NCBI GenBank assembly: GCA_029259835.1 | Contig: JAJDEL010000749.1 | Location: forward strand, 1-17,332 | Source of the DNA: Planctomicrobium sp. | GTDB lineage: Bacteria; Planctomycetota; Planctomycetia; Planctomycetales; Planctomycetaceae | Length of the DNA: 17,332 bases | Direction: 5' to 3' | In this document: in pieces, positions 1-7,506 of the stretch | How the letters are laid out: each line of letters starts with the position of its first letter | Numbering within the stretch: position 1 is the first letter of the stretch | Notes under the pieces: model-generated | The model's input: only the letters and a program-made list of their open reading frames with translations | Databases searched by the model: none | What the model was told of the DNA's origin: nothing | Translations under genes and position numbers: made by a program

Positions 1-241
1 ACTGGCCAAAATGAGGAGCCTGTGGTCAGTCATGCGAATGTGGATGGAATGGACCTACGCTTGGGAAAGATGGGCAGAATTTCATGCAGATTCAGTTCCA
101 TCAGTACAATCTGAGGCCGATTGAGCCGAGAGCACCGAAAAGGCTCGGTTCTGCCACATACAACGCCTGTAGCCACAAGAACGGTCAACTATTTTGGGCG
201 AATTTCCTGAAACTTTTCCGGTTTGAACTCGTCTAATTGGT

Positions 242-267
242 GGTCGCGTCCATTTTGCGACCGTTTT
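242..267 (+). terminator. Weak terminator-like hairpin
   Basis: GGTCGC at 242-247 is the exact reverse complement of GCGACC at 257-262. The loop is 9 bases, and a G plus four Ts (264-267) follow the right arm. The layout resembles an intrinsic terminator for a + strand gene ending to the left, but the 6-bp stem is short, the T-run is brief, and no confident upstream gene is visible in the window. Confidence 0.25.
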
Positions 268-542
268 CGAACCGAGAATGATCGAAGACGAACTTGCATC
301 AAGAGCCTTCGGAATTGCCAAATTTGATGGATTCTCCTTTGCGAGTTGTGCTCATTTTCCCTAAATTAAATGGAATCAGTCACTTCAGTTCGTTTCAGAA
401 CAACCGGTCTGAGGAAAAGTCCGAACCCCTGTTCGATGAATTCACCACATTTTGGCGAATGTTTTTCGTGGTGATGTGCGCTAAAAATTGAGGGGAACGG
501 TATTTCCAATTTCGGTTTGGTGAATCAAGCTGAACAATCATA

Positions 543-565
543 AACTGAACAAGTACAGTTCAGTT
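543..565. promoter_or_regulatory. Inverted repeat in the leader of the PilM-like gene
   Basis: AACTGAAC (543-550) and GTTCAGTT (558-565) form a perfect 8-bp dyad around a 7-base spacer. The dyad ends 7 bases before the GGAG ribosome-binding site (573-576). The octamer CTGAACAA occurs at 530-537 and again at 545-552, so the left arm is also part of a direct repeat. The position fits either a repressor operator near the transcription start or an mRNA hairpin next to the ribosome-binding site. Nothing in the sequence decides between them. Confidence 0.4.
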
Positions 566-585
566 GTTTGTCGGAGAATTCGGCG

Positions 586-2703
586 ATGGCAGAAGCAAAA
601 GCTGCGTGGGGTATTGATATCGGTCAAGCAGGGCTGAAGGCGATCAAGGTCCGTCACCTCGAATCGACTGGTCAAATCGTGGCGGAAGCGTTCGATTACA
701 TCCCGTTCCCAAAAATTCTCTCCCAACCTGATGCGATTCCGGAAGAAATCGTTCCGCAGGCGATGGAAACTTTTCTGGCTCGCAACGACCTCAAAGGTGA
801 CCTCGTTTCGATCAGCGTTCCAGGTCAGTCTGCGCTCGCCCGCTTCATTCAATTGCCTCCTGTCGAAGCAGGCAAGCTTCATGAAATTGTGAAGTACGAA
901 GCCCGTCAGCAAATTCCGTTTCCTCTCGAAGAGGTGATTTGGGATTACCAGCCGCTTGGGGCTGGTGCTGAAGAAGGTGGTTTTCTGCTTGATGCAGAAG
1001 TCGGCCTGTTCGCGATGAAGCGAGATCAAGTCTACCAGCAGATGCGTCCTTACGTGAACGCAAAAGTTGAAATTGAATTGATTCAGATTGCACCGCTGGC
1101 GCTCTACAACGTTGTGAGCGTTGACGAGATGAAAATTCGCAAAGAGAGTGAAGGCGAAGACAGCGAAGACCATTATATTGTGATGGACATGGGGTGCGAC
1201 AATACCACACTCATGGTGACTAATGGATACAACGTCTGGATCCGAAACGTCCCGATTGGTGGCAATCACTTCACGCGTGCATTAACGAAGGATATGAAAT
1301 TAAGTTTCGCAAAAGCGGAACACCTCAAGTGCAATGCCACGAAATCACCGGATCCACGGGCCGTGTTCCAGGCATTGCGTCCGGTCTTCAACGATTACGT
1401 TTCAGAAATTCAACGTTCTATCGGTTACTTCTCAAGCGTAAATCGATCCGCGAAAATCGTCAAAGTGATTGGGGTCGGGAATGGCTTCAAGCTCGCTGGC
1501 TTGCAGAAGTTCCTGCAACAGAATTTGCAGTATGAAGTGGAACGCCCAGAAACGTTCAACGAACTCTCTGGTGATGCCGTTCTCAACTCCCCAATGTTTG
1601 CAGAGAACATCCTGAGTTTCGTCGTTCCCTACGGTCTCGCGCTTCAGGCTCTCGGTATATCCCGCATTCAAACTACTCTGCTGCCGCCTGAAATCGCGAC
1701 AGCCCGCATGGTCAAAAAGAAGAAGCCCTGGGTTGTGGCAACTGCCGCATCGATGCTCCTCGGATTCTCCCTGGCAACTGCCGGAAACGCTTTTTCATAC
1801 GGCAGAGTTCATACTGATGAGTTCAAGACTGCTGAAGATCAAGCAAAAACCTTTGGGACAAAGGTCACCGGTCTGAAAAGTGACTACGACTCCCAGGTTG
1901 GAAATTACACAGCCACAGGCGAAAAGCTGGGAGAACTGATCAAGGCACGTCGCGATGTCCGATCCTGGACCGAACTCTACAACGCAGTTCTCGACTGCCT
2001 CCCACGGGACGGTGACGTCCCCCCAGAGAACGTAGAACTCCGCAACCGGATTTCGCTCACCTCATTCACAACCGACAAAGTTGCTGATGTTGCGACGTGG
2101 TACGAGAAACTCGACAGTCAGAAAAAAGAGTTGATGACTGAGGACGATAAGAAGAATGGTCCGTCCGGCGAAGGGTATCTGGTCACTCTGACAGGTCAAC
2201 ATTGGCACCACGACACAAACGACCTCGTCTCTGGGCAAGGACTCGATTACGTTGTCGCCACGCTCTTGAAAAACCTGAAGAGGCCGGCAATCCAAAGACC
2301 TGGATATCCCGCACGCCACGTTCGAGTGATGGGTATTTCACATCCCACAATTATCGAGATCGGAGGAGGGCTTGAGAAAGTCGACCTGGGTGGGAATCGA
2401 CCATCAGCGAATTCTTCGCGAGTTCTTCCGTCAGGAAATATCAATCAACCATCGGCTGGGCTTGGCAGCCCTGCCCTCGGGGCTGCTGGTGCGGAGGCAG
2501 CGTTTGCGGGGGAAGGATCTGGAGGAATCGCAGTTCCGGGAGTTGGTGGACCAACCAGAACCAGTAACCCTCGTAACTTGACGGAATTGCACCGGACCGA
2601 TTTCACAATTCAATTCGTCTGGAAGCCGACTCCACTGGAAGAGCGAGAACTCCCAGAGGCAGATGCAACCGGTGAGGAACCTGCCAACACCAATTCAGAG
2701 TAA
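586..2703 (+). CDS. pilM: PilM-like ATPase fused to a PilN-like membrane domain
   Basis: This 705-residue protein has an actin-like PilM half followed by a membrane-anchored PilN-like half. PilM is the cytoplasmic ATP-binding partner of the type IV pilus inner-membrane platform. Visible motifs are a first phosphate loop (residues 8-18, GIDIGQAGLK), a second phosphate loop (200-211, MDMGCDNTTLMV) and an adenosine-loop-like stretch (296-306, GVGNGFKLAGL). After basic residues 377-380, one membrane segment spans about 382-402, then a probable coiled coil (405-455). A strand-helix-strand module (529-592) and a Gly/Ala-rich insertion (593-657, with GAEAAFAG and PGVGG) come before a last strand, FTIQFVWKP. 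The start is the ATG at 586, because GGAG lies 9 bases upstream; an in-frame TTG at 568 would be inside the leader. Typical PilM is about 350 residues, so this is roughly double length and looks like a PilM-PilN fusion. The PilM part is fairly sure; the PilN part is inferred from topology and order. Confidence 0.85.
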   Translation: MAEAKAAWGIDIGQAGLKAIKVRHLESTGQIVAEAFDYIPFPKILSQPDAIPEEIVPQAMETFLARNDLKGDLVSISVPGQSALARFIQLPPVEAGKLHEIVKYEARQQIPFPLEEVIWDYQPLGAGAEEGGFLLDAEVGLFAMKRDQVYQQMRPYVNAKVEIELIQIAPLALYNVVSVDEMKIRKESEGEDSEDHYIVMDMGCDNTTLMVTNGYNVWIRNVPIGGNHFTRALTKDMKLSFAKAEHLKCNATKSPDPRAVFQALRPVFNDYVSEIQRSIGYFSSVNRSAKIVKVIGVGNGFKLAGLQKFLQQNLQYEVERPETFNELSGDAVLNSPMFAENILSFVVPYGLALQALGISRIQTTLLPPEIATARMVKKKKPWVVATAASMLLGFSLATAGNAFSYGRVHTDEFKTAEDQAKTFGTKVTGLKSDYDSQVGNYTATGEKLGELIKARRDVRSWTELYNAVLDCLPRDGDVPPENVELRNRISLTSFTTDKVADVATWYEKLDSQKKELMTEDDKKNGPSGEGYLVTLTGQHWHHDTNDLVSGQGLDYVVATLLKNLKRPAIQRPGYPARHVRVMGISHPTIIEIGGGLEKVDLGGNRPSANSSRVLPSGNINQPSAGLGSPALGAAGAEAAFAGEGSGGIAVPGVGGPTRTSNPRNLTELHRTDFTIQFVWKPTPLEERELPEADATGEEPANTNSE

Positions 2704-2832
2704 CCAGACCCAGAGTAGAGTTTCTGATTTCGTATCGTTTCAGGAACCGCCTTTCACAGACTTAATATCAAATTACTGCCAGAGAGTTGTTTCCAACTTC
2801 GAACAACAACCAACGCAGATGAGGTCGTCAAG

Positions 2833-4476
2833 ATGGATAAGCTAGAACCTATCATCAAAAATCGTTTTTGGATTTTAGCGGGACTGCTGTTGCCGATTGC
2901 AATGTACGGCTTCTTCTCCGCAAATTCAAAATTGAAGGCAGCCACACAGTCTCGTGAAGATACGCTTAAAGGCGTTCTCAATGGAATTCCTGGTGGAACA
3001 ACTGACCCGAACGAGAAGTATTCTGAAGGTCTGGCAAAGATCAACAAAGATTACACGGCGAACGTCGACCATTCGACTTTGTCGATCTGGAAGAACCAGC
3101 AGAGTCGTATGACTTGGCCCAACGAAGTGAAAGCTTACGTCCCAGACGAATTCCTTTCGGAATTTCCATATGCCGGCAGTAGTGCATACAAGCGAGTCTA
3201 CGAGAGATCAATGCGAGATTTACAAGCTCGCGTCCAACCAGTGATGCCGCTAGTCCAAGGCCAGGACGAAGCAGATGTTCCTCGAAATCAAAAAGTCATT
3301 CTGGCGGCATCGATTCCACAATCGAGATTCGGGAAATTCAGAGCCACTTCAGATCAAATCTGGGATGCACAAATCGACATCTGGTTATTGAGCCTGATGT
3401 TTGATGCTGTAAAACGACTCAACGAAGACAAAGACTCCGCAACCGAGGCCGTCCTGCGGCGTATCGATGTCTTGGCGCTCGTCGGTGGTGATGGCACACC
3501 AGTCTTAAGCGGTGGCGCTAGCAAAGGATCAAGCTACGGTGGGAGTGGAGGTGGTGATATGGATGGTGGAACCGGGGGTTTAACTCTCGGTGAAAATTTA
3601 GGCGGTGGTAGTGGAGGAGGATATGGCGGGGGAGAGAAACGAACCAAAAAAGTCGGAGCGGCCGTGAACATTGCCTTTAATCCGGCACAAGAGTTTGGGT
3701 CTGACAAAGATACAGGTGGGGACTCCGATGATGCCGAGGCGGGGGAAAAAAGCTACGGTTCAAGCAAACGTGCTTCCAAGAAACGCTTGCGTTATATCGC
3801 GGACACGGACGACAAGCCGTTTCTTGAGAGAGGATTCTACATGAGTGTGATCATCATGCAGGACAAGATTCCGGACTTCCTCGTTGAACTGGCAAGCTCC
3901 GATTGGCCGATTCGAGTGACTCGTTACCATGTCGGAAAAAATCCATATTACAGTCTGACAACTGGCGTCAGAGGTGGAGGGGGAGGAGAAGGTTTCGATT
4001 TTGGCATCGTTGGTGGGGGAGAAGATTTTGGGACATTTGACACTCTCGGATCCGGTGCAGAAGCCGAAGGCGGCGCAGCCGCCGCCTTTGGTGGTGTTGG
4101 AGCCAAAACCGCTGGAATCCCTGGTGTTGGCGGACTTGATAAGAATCTTCCTGAATTTGCTGACGCAGCAATGCAAAACTCGAACCTGGTTCAACTCGAT
4201 TTGTGTGGTGTGATCACGATGTATAAACAACCTCCTTCAATTGTGGAGGCTCTCAATAAAGACGATGCGGCAACCCCCTCTGTCAAAGAACCTTCTGAAG
4301 AAACAGAAGCTCCAGCAGACAGCGAGCCAGCAGATGATGATTCTGCCCCGGCTGCTGATTCAGCCACGCCAGCTGCAGAATCGCCGCAACCAGAAACTCC
4401 AGCGGAACCAGAAGGTGAAGCTGTCCCCGACTCAACGGACAAAAAACCAGATGCGTTGGAACCGTCGAACCTTTAA
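2833..4476 (+). CDS. Glycine-rich single-pass membrane protein, PilO-like
   Basis: This 547-residue protein starts 129 bases after the PilM-like gene, with GAGG 8 bases before the ATG. One membrane segment at about residues 11-28 follows a short basic N-terminus, so the bulk is probably periplasmic. Residues 226-267 are rich in Gly, Ser and Tyr (GGGSGGGYGGG). A module at 334-367 (GFYMSVIIMQDKIPDFLVEL, then IRVTRYHV) reads as strand-helix-strand. It is followed by a second glycine-rich insertion (379-434, ending GIPGVGG) and a final strand VQLDLCGVITMYKQPP (453-468). The order matches the C-terminus of the preceding protein and suggests a PilN/PilO-type ferredoxin-like fold. The tail (about 470-547) is acidic, rich in Pro, Ala and Glu, and probably disordered. 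I recognise no named family; PilO-like is an inference from position and topology. Co-transcription with its neighbours is likely. Confidence 0.8.
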   Translation: MDKLEPIIKNRFWILAGLLLPIAMYGFFSANSKLKAATQSREDTLKGVLNGIPGGTTDPNEKYSEGLAKINKDYTANVDHSTLSIWKNQQSRMTWPNEVKAYVPDEFLSEFPYAGSSAYKRVYERSMRDLQARVQPVMPLVQGQDEADVPRNQKVILAASIPQSRFGKFRATSDQIWDAQIDIWLLSLMFDAVKRLNEDKDSATEAVLRRIDVLALVGGDGTPVLSGGASKGSSYGGSGGGDMDGGTGGLTLGENLGGGSGGGYGGGEKRTKKVGAAVNIAFNPAQEFGSDKDTGGDSDDAEAGEKSYGSSKRASKKRLRYIADTDDKPFLERGFYMSVIIMQDKIPDFLVELASSDWPIRVTRYHVGKNPYYSLTTGVRGGGGGEGFDFGIVGGGEDFGTFDTLGSGAEAEGGAAAAFGGVGAKTAGIPGVGGLDKNLPEFADAAMQNSNLVQLDLCGVITMYKQPPSIVEALNKDDAATPSVKEPSEETEAPADSEPADDDSAPAADSATPAAESPQPETPAEPEGEAVPDSTDKKPDALEPSNL

Positions 4477-4544
4477 GTTCGTCTATTCCCGGAAGCTCTT
4501 AGTTCAAAAATTGTTTAAAGCAACCTGACTGGTTGAGGTGTATT

Positions 4545-6935
4545 ATGGCGAAACTCGATATGAAACAAGCAGCCATTAACCATGTGGAAAAAGCGATTTT
4601 CGGCATCGTCATGGTGGTCGTCTTGTTAGGACTCATCGGAACGAAATGGTCACCCTATCAAGGGACACCTGGTGAAATCACTCAGAAGACCCGGACGGGT
4701 GAGAACAATCTCATCCAGCACAGTTGGCCGGAAGAGGAAAAAGAAAACTTCCCGATGGTGAAAACCGATAACCTTGTCGATCTTGCGCTCTACGCGAGTA
4801 TCGATCCTCGGCCACTGGAAAGTTCGATTGTTCCTGTCGTTGATCCTATCGGTCGCGATGAACCGGTCACTGAACCAACCTTGAAAACGCCCGAAGACTT
4901 AATCGCTTCATCTAGTGTCGTTTTCCTGCATGTCGCTGGGCCCGCTGATGATGAAGAAACAGAAGACTCCGAATCTGAATCAGATGGAAAAGATGAGACA
5001 AGTGAAGATGGCGAGGACATCGATGACGAACTACGTGTTCGCGCGAATACTCCGGGTCTTGCGGGTGGTTCAGGTACAGAGGCATTTGCAGGCGGCGGCT
5101 ACGGTGGAGGTGGATTTGGCTCGGCCCTGGGACTCTCACTCCCACCGAATGGAGGAGTCGACATGACTGCTCCTGAAATGACTGAACTTACTCTGGGAGG
5201 AGGCTACGGCGGATCTGGTGGACTCTTGGGTGAAGGAGGTGTTGGCAATGTCGCACGCCCAAGACTGAACGGTCAAGGTTATAGTTTTGTTGCCGTCCGA
5301 GCTGTCTTTCCACTTCGTGAGCAGATCAGTAAATTCGTTGACGCAACACATCAATCTTACAATCAGGCAGCCTCAAAGTTTGAAATCAGCGATTTTGAAT
5401 TGCAGCGCCGGACGGTTCGAAAAGGTGCTGAGCAGCGGCCCGCAGGTGAAGAAGGCTGGGAAGCTGTTGACATTAACGTTGCCGGAGACGTTCTCGAATC
5501 AGCGGCAAGCTTTGAAGCAGACGTTGTCAGTAGTGTCGTCACGAATAGTGTCATGACGATGCCGCTTCCAGAGAGAATCTCTGGTGTCTGGAAAACGCAG
5601 GCTTCGCATCCGCGTATCAAAAATTTCGAACTGACTGACGAACAAATTCAACTCGAAATGGAAATCAACGATGGCATGCTCCAGGAAGCTGTTAAGACCA
5701 ATCGAAAAGAACGCAGAACGGAAGTCAAACGAAAAGGGTTTTCACAATTTCAGTTCGACACTCGAGATGTTCAAGGCTCGTTGCTGGGAAATAGTAATGT
5801 TTTTGCCGGTGGAATGGGCGGTGAATCTGGGGGCAGTTACGGTGATGTGGGCGGCTCCATGCTCGGAGCTGAACCAGCAGGATTTGGAGGAAGCGGACGC
5901 CGTCCCGGAAGTCGCGGACGTCAAGCAACTGGCACAGGCAATACTGCTCTCGATCAACTGATTGAAAATCTGGCGAAAAGAGACGGCGAGGAAAATCCGA
6001 AGGAGCGAGAAAAACTCATTCGGGAATGGATTATGAGTCGAATTTCCGTTGATGGTGAATTGCTGTTGTTCCGCTATTTCGATTTTAGTGTCGAACCTGG
6101 AAAGACGTATGAATATCGAGTCCGACTCACTTTGCAAAACCCGAACTTCGGGAAACGTATTGCTGACGCAGGCGGATTGGCTCACGTTGTTGCCGGAAAG
6201 ACCAGAACAACCGACTGGAGTAACGTCACTTCACCTGTCAAAGTCAAGGAAACGACACAATACTTCTTGGCCCGCCTCGACCGAGCCAGGGGCAACAGCC
6301 GTCTGCTCCCTTCCGCTCAAATGAATGTTTATCATTGGGATAGCAAGTACGGAACAATGGTCAACAAAGCGTTTGAAGTTCAGCTAGGGCAACCAATCGC
6401 TGGTGAAGTTGAAACTGAAGTGATCGATGCAGCAGGCCAGGAAGTCAAAGAAATGGATTACACGTTTGAGGAAGAAAGCTTCCTCGTCGACGCCATTGAA
6501 GACATTTCGATTGATCGAAGCTTCCATGCCAATGATCGTATCGACCCTGCACTACATTTGAATTTGATGCGGGGGCACAGGGACCACTTTCGTAACGAAG
6601 GTCAGGTTCTCGTCAAAGAAGACGAAGGAGAACTCGTCGAGCACGGTGAAAATGGAAATTCCAAAGATCTTTCACGTGCAAAAAAATATATGCAATTCCA
6701 GAAGGACAAGACCTACAAACATCTCTTCGATGCCGAAACGGCGTTGACAGATGCCGAAGGTTTTGGCGAATACGGAGACTTACTTGGTGCTGGCGGATTC
6801 GATGCAGAAGGCGGAGCCGCTGGAATGGGCATGCTGGGAGGCAGCGGCGGACAAACACGCAAGCGAAACTCGAACAGAAAACGTGGTCGCGCTGGCAGCG
6901 GATCGAGCGGAGGTTCTTCAAGTGGATCGTTCTAA
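4545..6935 (+). CDS. Large glycine-rich single-pass membrane protein, third gene of the pilus-like cluster
   Basis: This 796-residue protein starts at ATG 4545, with GAGG ending 6 bases upstream; a TTG at 4533 in the same frame overlaps that site and is less likely. One membrane segment lies at about residues 17-33. An acidic Asp/Glu/Ser stretch (133-162) leads into glycine-rich repeats (170-236, with GGGYGGGGFG and LGGGYGGSGG). A strand-helix-strand region follows (246-288, YSFVAVRAVFPLREQISKF). A second glycine-rich patch lies at 421-450. Residues 515-566 (VEPGKTYEYRVR ... DWSNVTSPVKV) resemble a fibronectin type III or other beta-sandwich module. The end (about 739-796) is Gly/Ser-rich with a basic block, RKRNSNRKRGR. 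It starts 68 bases after the previous gene and meets a convergent gene 22 bases after its stop. I cannot name the family. A periplasmic scaffold, perhaps PilP-like, is an inference from context. Confidence 0.8.
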   Translation: MAKLDMKQAAINHVEKAIFGIVMVVVLLGLIGTKWSPYQGTPGEITQKTRTGENNLIQHSWPEEEKENFPMVKTDNLVDLALYASIDPRPLESSIVPVVDPIGRDEPVTEPTLKTPEDLIASSSVVFLHVAGPADDEETEDSESESDGKDETSEDGEDIDDELRVRANTPGLAGGSGTEAFAGGGYGGGGFGSALGLSLPPNGGVDMTAPEMTELTLGGGYGGSGGLLGEGGVGNVARPRLNGQGYSFVAVRAVFPLREQISKFVDATHQSYNQAASKFEISDFELQRRTVRKGAEQRPAGEEGWEAVDINVAGDVLESAASFEADVVSSVVTNSVMTMPLPERISGVWKTQASHPRIKNFELTDEQIQLEMEINDGMLQEAVKTNRKERRTEVKRKGFSQFQFDTRDVQGSLLGNSNVFAGGMGGESGGSYGDVGGSMLGAEPAGFGGSGRRPGSRGRQATGTGNTALDQLIENLAKRDGEENPKEREKLIREWIMSRISVDGELLLFRYFDFSVEPGKTYEYRVRLTLQNPNFGKRIADAGGLAHVVAGKTRTTDWSNVTSPVKVKETTQYFLARLDRARGNSRLLPSAQMNVYHWDSKYGTMVNKAFEVQLGQPIAGEVETEVIDAAGQEVKEMDYTFEEESFLVDAIEDISIDRSFHANDRIDPALHLNLMRGHRDHFRNEGQVLVKEDEGELVEHGENGNSKDLSRAKKYMQFQKDKTYKHLFDAETALTDAEGFGEYGDLLGAGGFDAEGGAAGMGMLGGSGGQTRKRNSNRKRGRAGSGSSGGSSSGSF

Positions 6936-6957
6936 ATATTTCAGAAGAGACGATCTT

Positions 6958-7299
6958 TCAAACACGTTCCATGAAAACGTCGAGTCCTTTGCTGTCAGGC
7001 ATTCCACTTCCGTGCGTGTCAGGCCCCATCAGGCGGCATGATTTGTCGCCATAGCTGATAAACAAGATGCCAGGGGGGAGTTCGTCCCCTTTGGCTGTTT
7101 TTACTGGAACAGTCACTTCTCCAACTTCGTTCCACATGCGAACTTGGTCTCCATCTGTCAGTTCCAAACGCTGCATGTCTTCCGGAGAGACCTGCAAGGT
7201 ACTCGTTTCCTCGATGTACCCTTCCGTATACTTCCCTTCATTGAGTGCCGTCCCTTGCCGACTGGTCCGACCGGGAATTAAAAGAAACTGTTCTGCCAT
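6958..7299 (-). CDS. Molybdopterin-dinucleotide-binding protein, formylmethanofuran dehydrogenase subunit D-like
   Basis: This 113-residue protein matches the small molybdopterin dinucleotide-binding domain (Pfam Molydop_binding), which also exists as a free subunit (FwdD/FmdD) of formylmethanofuran dehydrogenase. The beta-barrel core is visible: TEGYIEETSTLQVSPEDMQRL, with a run through GDQVRMWNEVGEVTVPV (50-66), and a C-terminal GPDTHGSGMPDSKG (92-105) typical of the D subunit. Planctomycetes carry tetrahydromethanopterin-linked C1-transfer genes, so such a subunit is plausible. No large catalytic subunit lies in the window. The ATG at 7299 is chosen because homologues begin just before the barrel and a purine-rich AGAGAAGAG precedes it by 3 bases; an in-frame TTG at 7341 would add 14 residues. 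It could instead serve another molybdenum or tungsten enzyme. Confidence 0.75.
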   Translation of the reverse strand: MAEQFLLIPGRTSRQGTALNEGKYTEGYIEETSTLQVSPEDMQRLELTDGDQVRMWNEVGEVTVPVKTAKGDELPPGILFISYGDKSCRLMGPDTHGSGMPDSKGLDVFMERV

Positions 7300-7506
7300 G
7301 GACTCTTCTCTTTGAAATAGCAACGTCAAGGTCGTTGCCAACGCAATTTTCTACGGTGCAAGACTACTGGGCAAGACATTGTGTAAAACACTGATGAGAG
7401 TGATCCTAGGAACTGTCTGACCTCGCAGCAAGACACCATCGATACGGGTCGGATTGATCATCGTCTTCCATATCGTCATGATGTCGACTCAACCAGAAAG
7501 GCGCAC
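7300..7506. promoter_or_regulatory. Divergent intergenic region with a small dyad
   Basis: This 207-base gap separates the molybdopterin-binding protein (leftward) from the NHL gene (rightward), so it should hold promoters in both directions. I see no convincing -35/-10 pair. GCAACG (7320-7325) and CGTTGC (7333-7338) form a 6-bp dyad with a 7-base spacer, inside the likely leader of the leftward gene. GTGT and ACAC around AAA (about 7380-7390) form a smaller one. Either could be chance. Confidence 0.3.

Larger units (their letters stand above)
1..585. other. Left flank without a convincing gene
   Basis: All six frames are broken by stops or contain only short open stretches. On the + strand the frame open from base 1 stops at 112-114, and the frame open from base 2 stops at 122-124. 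A third open frame, bases 13-236, has no ATG until about base 99 and its translation matches no family I recognise. A stub of an upstream gene's 3' end cannot be excluded. A weak hairpin lies at 242-262 and an inverted repeat at 543-565. The last ~90 bases before 586 are the leader of the PilM-like gene. A very weak promoter-like pair (TTGGTG at 517-522, TAAACT at 541-546, 18-base spacing) can be pointed to but is not distinctive. Confidence 0.6.

Noticed and set aside
82..491. Two short open frames (- strand 82-321 and + strand 294-491) in the left flank
   Set aside because: Neither has a convincing start signal, and their translations look like random sequence without domain or membrane features.
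538..1269. A 243-codon open frame on the - strand opposite the PilM-like gene
   Set aside because: It lies wholly antisense to a clear coding region whose motifs are intact, and its translation is rich in Arg, Phe and His with no family pattern. It is a shadow frame.
3520..3650. Glycine-rich DNA considered as a tandem-repeat or CRISPR-like array
   Set aside because: The GGN/GGT runs vary in unit length and sequence and are explained by glycine codons in frame; there are no uniform spacers.
3760..4230. A 156-codon - strand frame inside the second glycine-rich gene
   Set aside because: It is antisense to repetitive glycine-rich codons, which readily create long open shadow frames.
6936..6957. 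Terminator between the convergent genes at 6935 and 6958
   Set aside because: The 22-base gap has no stem of useful length and no T-run.
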